A stretch of DNA of 64,000 nt from contig JAPPGZ010000039.1 of NCBI GenBank assembly GCA_028874905.1, positions 39,548 to 103,547 on the forward strand. Direction: 5' to 3'. This stretch comes from Gemmatimonadota bacterium (GTDB lineage: Bacteria > Gemmatimonadota > Gemmatimonadetes > Longimicrobiales > Gaopeijiaceae). The notes under the pieces are model-generated. The model searched no databases. It was given only the letters and a program-made list of their open reading frames with translations, and was not told the origin of the DNA. How positions within the stretch are numbered: the first letter of the stretch is position 1; every line of letters begins with the position of its first letter. A program made the position numbers and the translations under genes. Positions 33,716 to 41,741 of the stretch are shown here, one piece after another.

Positions 33716-36499
33716 TCAGCTCACGGGCCGCCGCTTCGCCGCCCCGTAGTGAATCCCGTTGAAAAGAAGCGGGAAGGTGCCGTGGGGCTGCGACCGGAAG
33801 GTGATCTTGGGGCCGAAGAGGAAGAGCTTGCCCGCGCCGACGTCTGCTTCGATCATGCTGGTGCCACCCTCCAGGTGCTCCTGTCCCCAGGCCCAGCCGC
33901 TCACGAGCGGCGCGGCGGTGTCATACCACGCCAGACGCCGCACGTTCGCGGCGCCGTCGCCGATCTGGAAAACCGGGCTGTGGCTGTGCAGCACGTGCAC
34001 GCGCTCGCCCAGCCCGTGTGTGATTGGGCTGCCGTGCTCCACCCGGATGTCGTGGATGGAACCGGGTGTGAAGTAGTCGTCACGGCTCAGCGGACTTCCG
34101 TCGTCGTCGACCAGGAAGTTGGCGAGCGGGAGCCCAAGCCGGCTTCCCAGGGCGGTAGACGACCCGATTGCAACCACCGCCCCGCCGTTCTCCACGAACT
34201 CGCGGAGCGCGGGCAGGCTCGTGTCGTCGCTCAGAGATCCGACGCGTGCACGCAACGAATCCGGCAGGGTCGCCAGGAAGTCTTCGCCGGGTCCGCCCCC
34301 GAAGCGGAAGCCGCGCCCGCCGCCCAGGGCGCCGTCGGGCAGGACGATCACGTCGAAACGCTCGTTAAGGTTGCCCGCGTCGATGTCGGGCGGGTAGACG
34401 ACCTCGAAGTTGAATTCGAAGTCCTCCAGCACGTAGCGGGTCCACCCCGACGGCATCGAGCCGCCGTAGCGGTCCCAGAGGCCGACTCGCGCGTGCGTCA
34501 GCTCGAACGTGGCCTCGGGGGCCGCCGTGACCCCGTGGAAGGAGATTCCCAGTTGGGCGGCCCACTCTTCCAGCTGGGACCGGGTGGTGGCCCCAGCCGG
34601 GATATAGAAGGCGCCGGGCGCGAACGAGATGCCCGCCGCGTCGAACGTCCCTTCGATCCAATGCACCTCGCCACCGGCTGCGAGCACGCGGTTGACGGCC
34701 GTGAAGGCCTCGTTGACGTGATCGACCACGTAGCCGGTGGGGGAATCGGAGCCCGACACCGTCCCGGGGGGTGCGTCCGCAAGCCACGCGATCGGCTCGA
34801 AGGGTCCGCTGAAGCCATCGAGGACGCGGTCGAACTCGACGCCCATCTGGAGCGCGAGCGTCCACCCGGCGTTGTCGTACGGTGCGATCGGCGGACCTCC
34901 GGGGTACTGGAAGTCGTTGGGGTGGTTCTGCGGCTCGAACATGTCGATCACATGCGGCCGGAAGGCCTGGGCCGTGACGACCACGTAGGATCCCTCAGGG
35001 TAGTCCTTGCCCGCGACCGTGAAGTCGGCGGTCGCCCGGTGCACGGTTACGCCGCCCTTGAGCAGTGCGTTGACGAAGCGTGTGGCGGTTTGGAAGCCGC
35101 GCTGGTCCGAGGGCAGGATGTACCCCCGGGCGTCGCGCTTCGCGGGATCGCGCAGGTGGGCCTCGTAGTCCTCCAGCGATCCACGCGGGCCGACGTCCTC
35201 GGCGACCTGGTCGATCCACTTCGGCAGAACGGTCCACGAATCGCGGCCGCCCCGCTCGATCGAGTTCATCCCCATGCGCCAGATGTTGAACAGGAGGTGT
35301 TCGCGGTTGCGCGACGCGTAGTCGAGCACGGCTCGGTTGGCCGTCTGCGAGTAGTCGACCGACTGGCGGAAGTGCCAGCGCCCCGGGGTGACGGGGAGCG
35401 GCAGGTCGCCGTGGGCGATCTGGCGATTCGGGAGGAAGGGGATCTCGATGGGAGTGGGGTGGCCGATGGTCTCGGTGAGGAGACCGATCATGTTCTTGAA
35501 GTAGGGCGTCGTGCGCAGGCCGCCGTTCCACCACGTCGAGTAGCTGGCGCCGCTACGCATCGTGGTGCCGCCCTTGCCCTCGACGACGAAGCGGTGGTGC
35601 ATGGCCGACCCGACCTGGTCGAGACTGGTGATGATGAGCGGATCGAGGTTGTGGTTCGGTGGATCCCGGAATGGGGGCGCAAACATGACCGTGCCCTGCG
35701 GCCCGGTCTGGTGATGGTTGTAGACGATCTGGGGGAACCACTCGCGGTAGACCACCCGGTTCATGTTCTCGGTTTCGGCCAGCGAGGCCATGTAGAAGTC
35801 ACGGTTGTTGTCGTGCCCCGCGTACTTGTTGTAGAGGACCGGCACGCCCTGCGAGGAGCGCTCGAGCGGATCGTCGTGGCGCATGTACCAGTTGGCGACC
35901 AGAGCGTGGCCGTCGGGGTTGGCGTGGGTGGCCAGAAGGATGACTTCGTCGAGGAACCGCATGGTTTCGGCGTCGTCTCGGCTGACCATCTGCCACACGA
36001 GCTCCATGAGCTGCTGGATGCCCAGCACTTCGGTGGCGTGCAGGCCCCCGTCGATCCAGACGACGGCCTTGCCCTCGGCGGCCAGCGCGCGGGCTTCCTC
36101 CTCGGTGACGCCCTCGGCTTGAGCCAGACGGCGCGCGATTTCCCTGTAGCGTTCGAGATTGGGCCGGTTGGCGGGAGAGGTGATCGTAGCCATCCACTGC
36201 TCGCGGCCTTCCTCGGAGAGCCCGATCGATTCCAGCGTCATGCGGTCCGACTGTTCCGCGAGAAGATGCCAGTATTCGGTCAGGCCCTGGTAGTTGACGA
36301 GCTGGTAGTCGGTGCCGAGGCGGTACCCGAACTGCTCCTCCGGTGTGGTGAGCTGAGCGGCGGCTGGCGAAGCGGTAGCGGCCAGCGCGGCGAGGACGGA
36401 AAGCTTGGCGACCGCTACCGCGCGGGGTGCCGCGGCTGCCACGTGTCGGACGATGGCTGCCGGGTGTGCGGGTCTGGGGATTACGATGCGGCCATGCAT
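33716..36499 (-). CDS. Secreted M14 zinc carboxypeptidase-like protein
   Basis: 927 residues from ATG at 36499 with GAGGA upstream. A signal peptide ends around ASPAAAQ (residue 49). The M14 domain has the zinc motif GGLHATE (His154, Glu157), a conserved NPDGHALVANW, NKYAGHDNNRDFYM and the third ligand in IVYNHHQTG. The C-terminal 350 residues contain domains often found behind such peptidases, including a glutamine-amidotransferase-like segment (REFVENGGAVVAIGSS). It would trim peptides outside the cell. First gene of the M14-CPBP-Ppx operon. Upstream in-frame codons back to 36730 are not protein-like. Confidence 0.9.
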   Translation of the reverse strand: MHGRIVIPRPAHPAAIVRHVAAAAPRAVAVAKLSVLAALAATASPAAAQLTTPEEQFGYRLGTDYQLVNYQGLTEYWHLLAEQSDRMTLESIGLSEEGREQWMATITSPANRPNLERYREIARRLAQAEGVTEEEARALAAEGKAVVWIDGGLHATEVLGIQQLMELVWQMVSRDDAETMRFLDEVILLATHANPDGHALVANWYMRHDDPLERSSQGVPVLYNKYAGHDNNRDFYMASLAETENMNRVVYREWFPQIVYNHHQTGPQGTVMFAPPFRDPPNHNLDPLIITSLDQVGSAMHHRFVVEGKGGTTMRSGASYSTWWNGGLRTTPYFKNMIGLLTETIGHPTPIEIPFLPNRQIAHGDLPLPVTPGRWHFRQSVDYSQTANRAVLDYASRNREHLLFNIWRMGMNSIERGGRDSWTVLPKWIDQVAEDVGPRGSLEDYEAHLRDPAKRDARGYILPSDQRGFQTATRFVNALLKGGVTVHRATADFTVAGKDYPEGSYVVVTAQAFRPHVIDMFEPQNHPNDFQYPGGPPIAPYDNAGWTLALQMGVEFDRVLDGFSGPFEPIAWLADAPPGTVSGSDSPTGYVVDHVNEAFTAVNRVLAAGGEVHWIEGTFDAAGISFAPGAFYIPAGATTRSQLEEWAAQLGISFHGVTAAPEATFELTHARVGLWDRYGGSMPSGWTRYVLEDFEFNFEVVYPPDIDAGNLNERFDVIVLPDGALGGGRGFRFGGGPGEDFLATLPDSLRARVGSLSDDTSLPALREFVENGGAVVAIGSSTALGSRLGLPLANFLVDDDGSPLSRDDYFTPGSIHDIRVEHGSPITHGLGERVHVLHSHSPVFQIGDGAANVRRLAWYDTAAPLVSGWAWGQEHLEGGTSMIEADVGAGKLFLFGPKITFRSQPHGTFPLLFNGIHYGAAKRRPVS

Positions 36500-36833
36500 G
36501 TCGGGTTCCTCGGTTCTGGGCGTTCCGGATATACCAGCTGGACGCCAACAGTAGCGTCCCCCGGACGGCCGGAAAAGGGTGGCGGCGCCCCCTGGACTCG
36601 GAGTCGACGAGCCCGTGGGTGTCGTTGGCCGCGCACGGGTCCCACCGGATTCCGTCAGCGCGACTCGTCCTCGATTGGCGATGATCCGACGCGCGGGCGA
36701 AACCGGACGATCAGGGACGGCGTCTACCATGGTGTAAGACCCGCTGGTCGAGCCGTTGGCCCGTCGGCTCGGGATCGGGGGGGCCGGGCGGTGGTGGCGG
36801 CGGACACGGGCTCACGAGGTCTGACGGATAACC
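36500..36833. other. Divergent intergenic region, no gene seen
   Basis: 334 bases between the divergently read M14 and S41-like genes. Frames crossing it are Arg/Pro-rich and lack ribosome sites. I see no tRNA, no strong hairpin and no convincing -35/-10 pair, although both promoters should be here; TATATC on the minus strand, about 30 bases before the M14 start, is the only AT-rich element. Confidence 0.6.
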
Positions 36834-38600
36834 ATGACGCGAAACCGGACTCAACCGCACATGAACTCGGCGATGTGGTCGTTGGTCTTGGCGGCTGCGT
36901 TCTTCGGGTGCGCGCCGTCGGCAGACCCGCCGGCCGAGTTGGGGGACCCGCGGCCTGATCCGGGGACGTTGGAGGGCGAGTGGGAGGGCTTCGTTGAAAC
37001 GACGCGGCAGACCGTGTTCCTGGCTCTCCGCTTTGACGAAGCCACGGTACAGCTCTTCGGGAATCGTCTGCCGCTGGACGATCTGGAGCGTTCCGGCGAC
37101 TCGGTGAGCTTTCTCGTCGATCTCGGTCCGCAGCAATTGGCGTTCAGCGGGACCAGTCAGGCCACACGGGCGAGCGGGGGCAGCGGGGCAGCGGAACCGG
37201 CCAGGCGAATTGCCGGTCGGGTGCTCGCAAGCCTGCCTGGTGGCGGCGAACCGCCGACCGAGTTCGAATTCGAGTTGTTTCGACTGCCGGACGTGGATCG
37301 CTCATCGACACGGCTTGAGCAGTGGGAGCAGGACATCGCACACGTCCGATCGCGGTTTCTCCGCTACGACCGAAGCTACACGCCGTCCGCCCGCACCCGA
37401 GCGATGGAGATGCTCGCCCAACTGGAGCAGGACCTCCCCAGGCTCGACGACTTCGAGATCGTCGCTGCCGTCTCGCGCATTGCGGCGGCCGCCGACAACG
37501 CCCACACGCGACTTTATCTCCTCAGGAACCGCACGGTAATGGGGCGCGTCCCACTGCGCCTCTGGTGGTTCGCGGACGGTCTGTTCGTAATCCGGGCGCG
37601 TGAGCGCGATGCCGATGTCGTCGGCTGTAGAGTGGACGGCATTGCAGGCCAGCCCACCGCCAGGGTGCGGGAGGCGGTATCGCAACTCTTCGCCGGCAAC
37701 GAGAGTTGGTCCGACTACAAGAGCGCGTACTTCCTGACGGCACCGGGCGCGCTCCGCGGTGCAGGCGTGTCGCAGGACTCGACTTCGATTCGCTTCGACC
37801 TCCGGTGCGCGGGCCGATCCCGGATCCTGGTCCTGGAATCCGAGCGATTGAGACGCCTTGACCGACCTACCGAGAACTGGAAGAACCTCTCGCCGGCGTA
37901 CGAAGGGGAAGTCGAGCTTCTCCGGGCCGCGGGAAGCCGGTGGAGCAGGCCGCTACGTGGCGTCAGGACACCGGCCTACCTCATGCATCCCGGCAGGAAC
38001 TACTGGCTGGAAACGCTTGCAGGCCACGGCGCGGTGTACGTCCACTACGCCCGTTCGCAGACCGACGATGATGGCGTGAGCTTCGACGATTTCGGCGACC
38101 GGGTGCTGGAGGTGCTCGATCGTCCCGACATCGATGCCGTCATCGTGGACCTCCGGTTCAACACCGGTGGCAATCTCGGAACGGGTGAAGGGTTCTTCCG
38201 GCGACTGACGGAGCACCGGGACTTGACCGGGAGCGGTCGTCTACTGGTTCTGACGGACCAGGCCACGTTCTCCGCGGGGCTGTTTCACGCCGCGCAACTG
38301 CGAGCAGCGGGCGGCACGCTGATCGGTCGGGCGCCGGGGGATCGCATGGACTTTTGGGCCGAAGGCGGCAACGTCGTGCTCCCGCATAGCGGCTACACGC
38401 TGCACTTCTCCAACGGATACCACTCGTACTCGGGCAACCCGGACCCCGGTGTCGAAAAGTTGTTTCGGTCGTTGAGCGTTCCGTCCCTGGTGCCCGACAT
38501 CCGGGTGCTCGCGACATCGGCACAGTATTTCGGCGGCGAAGACCCGCTGTTGGACGCGGCGCTCCAACTGCTGAGATCATCGCCGCCCGACCGGCGCTAG
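36834..38600 (+). CDS. S41-family-like peptidase lipoprotein
   Basis: 588 residues. The N-terminus carries a lipoprotein signal (MWSLVLAAAFFGC, cysteine near residue 26). Residues 40-155 form a beta-rich domain; about 165-260 a helical segment (ARTRAMEMLAQLEQDLPRL) as found ahead of many secreted S41 peptidases. The C-terminal peptidase region includes AVIVDLRFNTGGNLGTGEG and LLVLTDQATFSAGLFHA, where the Ser after TF is the expected nucleophile; a catalytic Lys is not clear. It could be an active peptidase or an inactive relative. It may start at the internal ATG 36861. Its end overlaps sufU by 4 bases on the other strand. Confidence 0.72.
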   Translation: MTRNRTQPHMNSAMWSLVLAAAFFGCAPSADPPAELGDPRPDPGTLEGEWEGFVETTRQTVFLALRFDEATVQLFGNRLPLDDLERSGDSVSFLVDLGPQQLAFSGTSQATRASGGSGAAEPARRIAGRVLASLPGGGEPPTEFEFELFRLPDVDRSSTRLEQWEQDIAHVRSRFLRYDRSYTPSARTRAMEMLAQLEQDLPRLDDFEIVAAVSRIAAAADNAHTRLYLLRNRTVMGRVPLRLWWFADGLFVIRARERDADVVGCRVDGIAGQPTARVREAVSQLFAGNESWSDYKSAYFLTAPGALRGAGVSQDSTSIRFDLRCAGRSRILVLESERLRRLDRPTENWKNLSPAYEGEVELLRAAGSRWSRPLRGVRTPAYLMHPGRNYWLETLAGHGAVYVHYARSQTDDDGVSFDDFGDRVLEVLDRPDIDAVIVDLRFNTGGNLGTGEGFFRRLTEHRDLTGSGRLLVLTDQATFSAGLFHAAQLRAAGGTLIGRAPGDRMDFWAEGGNVVLPHSGYTLHFSNGYHSYSGNPDPGVEKLFRSLSVPSLVPDIRVLATSAQYFGGEDPLLDAALQLLRSSPPDRR

Positions 38601-39037
38601 TCCGCGCAGCACCCCTGAAGCGCCTCTTCCAGCGCCTCGAACGGCAACAGCGCGCATCTGACCCGGCTGGGGAAGCGCCGGACGCCCGCCAGCGCCCGCA
38701 GGTCTCCCACCTTCTTCGGCAAAGCGGGGCCATCCGGTGCCAGCCCCTGCGTGAGAGCGTGCCGCAGCTCGGCGACCTCGTCCACCGCCTTGCCCCTGAC
38801 GAGCGCGGTGATCATCGACGCCGCGGCCAGAGAGATCGAACAACCACGGCCATCGAAGCTCACTTCGGCAATGCGCCCACCCTCGATCCGCGCCCACATC
38901 TTCACGGTGTCTCCGCAGAACCGGTTGTGGGCGTGGCCACTGGCGGCTGGGGGATCGAGCGGACCGCGATTGCGGGGCCGCCGGAAGTGATCCCGGATCA
39001 GAGCCTGGTGGAGTTCGTCGCTCAGGGTCGCCGCCAA
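38597..39037 (-). CDS. sufU: SufU-type iron-sulfur cluster assembly / sulfur-transfer protein
   Basis: 146 residues from a TTG codon. It has the IscU-like fold motifs LIRDHFRRPRNRG, FCGD (Cys41, Asp43), GRGCSISLAAASM (Cys66) and RVRCALLPFEAL (Cys128). These three Cys and one Asp bind zinc in SufU, which accepts sulfur from SufS; the 20-residue insert between the second and third Cys (HALTQGLAPDGPALPKKVGDL) is typical of SufU and absent in IscU. No sufS or sufBCD is in the window. It would help supply clusters to the 2Fe-2S hydroxylase subunits encoded nearby. It ends in GCCAD. Confidence 0.9.
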   Translation of the reverse strand: MAATLSDELHQALIRDHFRRPRNRGPLDPPAASGHAHNRFCGDTVKMWARIEGGRIAEVSFDGRGCSISLAAASMITALVRGKAVDEVAELRHALTQGLAPDGPALPKKVGDLRALAGVRRFPSRVRCALLPFEALEEALQGCCAD

Positions 39038-39076
39038 TTGTTGCGCACTTCGCCGCGAGGTTTAACTTCGGGTCCC

Positions 39077-39421
39077 ATGGACCAGCCGAACACAAGGAAC
39101 TCGAACGCCGATCCTGTCCTGGCGCAAGCGGCGGAGTGGCTGAACGAGGGCCGACGGGTCGCGCTCGCCACGGTGACGCGCACTTGGGGATCGGCGCCGC
39201 GGCGCGCCGGAAGCCACATGGCGATTGCCGCGAATGGCGACTTCTCGGGATCGGTATCGGGTGGGTGCATCGAGGGCGCAGTTATCGAGACGGCGCTCGA
39301 TGTCATCGAGTCGGGCGAGCCCCGCACGATGGAATTCGGGGTTACGAACGAAATGGCGTGGGAGGTGGGACTGGCCTGCGGGGGCAGGGTGCATCTCTTC
39401 GTCGAGCCGGTCGCAGGGTAG
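39077..39421 (+). CDS. coxI: XdhC/CoxI family protein, N-terminal CoxI-type domain only
   Basis: 114 residues. It matches the first domain of XdhC proteins: RRVALATVTRTWGSAPRRAGSHM, then GSVSGGCIEGAVIETAL and FGVTNEMAWEVGLACGGRV. XdhC binds the molybdenum cofactor, aids its sulfuration and inserts it into xanthine dehydrogenase-type enzymes. The second domain is in a separate gene 40 bases downstream. It starts 39 bases from the divergent sufU. It likely serves the form II CO-dehydrogenase-like and Tat-exported hydroxylases in this window. Confidence 0.85.
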   Translation: MDQPNTRNSNADPVLAQAAEWLNEGRRVALATVTRTWGSAPRRAGSHMAIAANGDFSGSVSGGCIEGAVIETALDVIESGEPRTMEFGVTNEMAWEVGLACGGRVHLFVEPVAG

Positions 39422-39461
39422 CCGGCCGTATGCGGCGAGGGGCGGGCGAGGAGGCCGCCGG

Positions 39462-40142
39462 GTGAGGGCGGCGATACTACGGCGCCTGGTTGAAGCGCAG
39501 AAGGCGGGGCGCGACGTGTTGTTGGCGACCCGCCTGACCGACGGGGTGCAGGAACTGATCGAGGCACGGAACGCGCCCCGGCGGTTGTCGCTCGACGCCG
39601 CACAGGTCGGCGACGCGCTCCGCACAGGTGAATCGGGGATGGTGGAAACACCGGAAGGGGCGGTCTTTCTGCGTCCCTACATCCGCGCACCGCGGATCAT
39701 CGTGGTGGGCGCGGTCCACATCGCCCAGGCACTTGTCGCGATCGCCCCGACGGCAGGCTTTCGCGTGACGGTGCTGGATCCGCGGGAAGGCTTCGCCACG
39801 GCGGAACGGTTCCCCGGAGCGGTGCTGCTTCGGCAGTGGCCCGACGAGGCGATGGCCACGCTTCAGCTGGACGCACGCACGGCCGTCGTCGCGCTCACCC
39901 ACGACCCCAAGATCGACGACCCGGCGCTGGTGGCCGCGCTGCAGAGCGACGCGTTCTACGTGGGCGCGCTGGGGAGCCGCAAGACGCAGGGCGCCAGGCG
40001 CGAGCGGCTTGGCGCTCTCGGCTTCACGGCCACCGACCTCGACCGCGTCCACGGCCCCATCGGGCTGCCGATCGGTGCGCGCACACCCGAGGAGATCGCG
40101 GTGGCGGTACTGGCGGAGGTGATCGTCGCGCTGCGCTTGTAG
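39462..40142 (+). CDS. xdhC: XdhC family protein, Rossmann-type C-terminal domain
   Basis: 226 residues from GTG with GAGGAGG eight bases upstream. The first 75 residues repeat part of the family's middle region (GRDVLLATRLTDGVQELIE), followed by the Rossmann domain: PRIIVVGAVHIAQALVAIA, RVTVLDPREGFATAERF, VVALTHDPKIDDPALVAAL, YVGALGSRKTQGARRERL and IGLPIGARTPEEIAVAVLAE. In one-piece XdhC this is fused to the CoxI-type domain; here the two are separate genes, as in several Actinobacteria. It probably forms a complex with the preceding product. Confidence 0.87.
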   Translation: MRAAILRRLVEAQKAGRDVLLATRLTDGVQELIEARNAPRRLSLDAAQVGDALRTGESGMVETPEGAVFLRPYIRAPRIIVVGAVHIAQALVAIAPTAGFRVTVLDPREGFATAERFPGAVLLRQWPDEAMATLQLDARTAVVALTHDPKIDDPALVAALQSDAFYVGALGSRKTQGARRERLGALGFTATDLDRVHGPIGLPIGARTPEEIAVAVLAEVIVALRL

Positions 40143-40168
40143 TGTCGTGTGCCGGAGCCGTCAGGGAC

Positions 40169-41620
40169 TCAGACGGAGGTGGTGAGGCGGGGCGGTGCAC
40201 CCAGCCGCTCATCCGCCGTTCCGAGCACGGATTCGACCGCGCAGGCCCGCTCCAGAAGGGCGTGATCGCCGCCCGACGGGCCGATGAGTTGCAGGCCCGC
40301 GGGAATGCCGTGTTCGTCCAGGCCGGCCGGCAGGCTCACGGCGCACATGTCCAGCATGCTCGCCGGACCGGTGCCGGACAGCATGTCGCGGTTGACCGCG
40401 CGGTAGACGTCCAGCCGGGACAGGGCGGAGAGGGGAGGCGGGGTGATGGGGAGGGTGGGAGTGGCGAGCAGATCGATGTGGCCGGCCTCGACCCTGGCGT
40501 GAATGCTCTCGGAGAGCCGACGGCGCGCGCGCAACACGGCCACATAGTCCACGGCGCTCACGTCCCGGGCGGATTCCAGCCGCTTGCCCACCGTGGGATC
40601 CAGAATCGGAGTCCATCCGGGCAGGTCCCGTTCCAGCGACTCAAAGCGCTCCGGCTGAACAAGTTCGCCCGCCAGGTACCGTTCGCCGGCCTCGTCCAGC
40701 TCCGGGGCATCGACTTCGAACACGCGCGCGCCCGCGGCCTCCAGATCCCCGAGTGCGCGGCGGACGACAGCGGCGATGTCGGGTACGGTGCGGCTCCACA
40801 GGCCGGAGCGGGGGAGGCCGATCCGGAGGCCGGCGACGGTCGTGGCCGAGTGACCGCGGTGACCCTGGTCGATGCCCTGCCCCGTTGCGTGCCCGGCAGC
40901 GGGACCTGGCCCGGGTGCGTTGCCTGCCAGCACGTCGATCAGGCCGAAGGCGTAGCGCGAATCGGCTGCCGTGCGTGTGAGGAGCCCCACCGTGTCGAGG
41001 GTCGTGCTCAGGGGGACGACACCGCTGGTCGGCCACCGGCCCGTGGTGTGGCGGTGCCCCACTACCCCCGTCGCCGATGCCGGTATCCTGACCGATCCTC
41101 CCGTGTCGCTCCCCAGTGCGATCATGGCCGATCCTTCGCACAGACTCACACCCGCGCCCGCCGAAGAGCCTCCCGGTGCGCGATGTTCGCCGGCGTCCCA
41201 GGGGTTCACGGGGGTTCCCGTGTTCGGGTTGAGGCCGACCCCGCCGAACGCCAGCTCCACCGTGTGCGTCTTTCCTACGATCACGGCCCCGAGGCGACGC
41301 ATGGCACGGACCAGGAATCCCTCGCGACGCCAATGCGCTGGCAGCTCCCGCTTCGTCCCTGCACGGATTGGCAGGCCCGTGACGCCGTAAAGGTCCTTGA
41401 CCGAGACGGTGACTCCGGCCAGTGGTCCGGGATCCTCTCCGTGCGCCACTGCGGCGTCGATGGTGCGGGCCTGGGCGCGGGCACCGTCCGCGTCAAAAAC
41501 GATGTACGCACCGAGATCGCTTGTCTCATGGCGACGGATGGCCTCCTCGACAATGCTTAGCGCCGTGGTGTCACCGCGCCTGACGAGGGCGGCGGTCCGC
41601 CGTAGGGAGTGTGGATTCAT
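40169..41620 (-). CDS. Amidase signature family hydrolase
   Basis: 483 residues. The Ser-cisSer-Lys triad is clear: Lys in VTVSVKDLYGV, Ser in APGGSSAGAG and the nucleophile Ser in GSDTGGSVRIPAS. The family hydrolyses amide bonds in substrates ranging from small amides to Gln-tRNA; the absence of gatB or gatC nearby and the divergence from GatA argue against a tRNA amidotransferase role. There is no signal peptide, so it is cytosolic. A Gly/His-rich segment (about residues 235-260, GPAAGHATGQGIDQGHRGH) is an unusual insert. It is 121 bases downstream of the AttH-like gene on the same strand and convergent with xdhC. Confidence 0.9.
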   Translation of the reverse strand: MNPHSLRRTAALVRRGDTTALSIVEEAIRRHETSDLGAYIVFDADGARAQARTIDAAVAHGEDPGPLAGVTVSVKDLYGVTGLPIRAGTKRELPAHWRREGFLVRAMRRLGAVIVGKTHTVELAFGGVGLNPNTGTPVNPWDAGEHRAPGGSSAGAGVSLCEGSAMIALGSDTGGSVRIPASATGVVGHRHTTGRWPTSGVVPLSTTLDTVGLLTRTAADSRYAFGLIDVLAGNAPGPGPAAGHATGQGIDQGHRGHSATTVAGLRIGLPRSGLWSRTVPDIAAVVRRALGDLEAAGARVFEVDAPELDEAGERYLAGELVQPERFESLERDLPGWTPILDPTVGKRLESARDVSAVDYVAVLRARRRLSESIHARVEAGHIDLLATPTLPITPPPLSALSRLDVYRAVNRDMLSGTGPASMLDMCAVSLPAGLDEHGIPAGLQLIGPSGGDHALLERACAVESVLGTADERLGAPPRLTTSV

Positions 41621-41741
41621 GGGCTGGCGGGACAGGAGGCGTCGTTGGCACCGGGGGCGGGGAGGGGCGCCCCGTCACGCCGAACCTGCCGGAGCGCACC
41701 GCGAATATCGGGCATATTCAAGCGTGTCGCCACGGAGATCG

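Noticed and set aside
36500..36833. tRNA or small RNA gene in the longest gap
   Set aside because: No cloverleaf elements, no T-loop sequence and no strong hairpin found by eye.
33365..36958. 1197-codon plus-strand open frame opposite the M14 peptidase
   Set aside because: No family features; the minus strand has a signal peptide and complete zinc motif.
40169..41620. Glutamyl-tRNA amidotransferase subunit A
   Set aside because: The amidase triad is shared, but no gatB/gatC neighbours are present, and a Gly/His-rich insert is unlike GatA.
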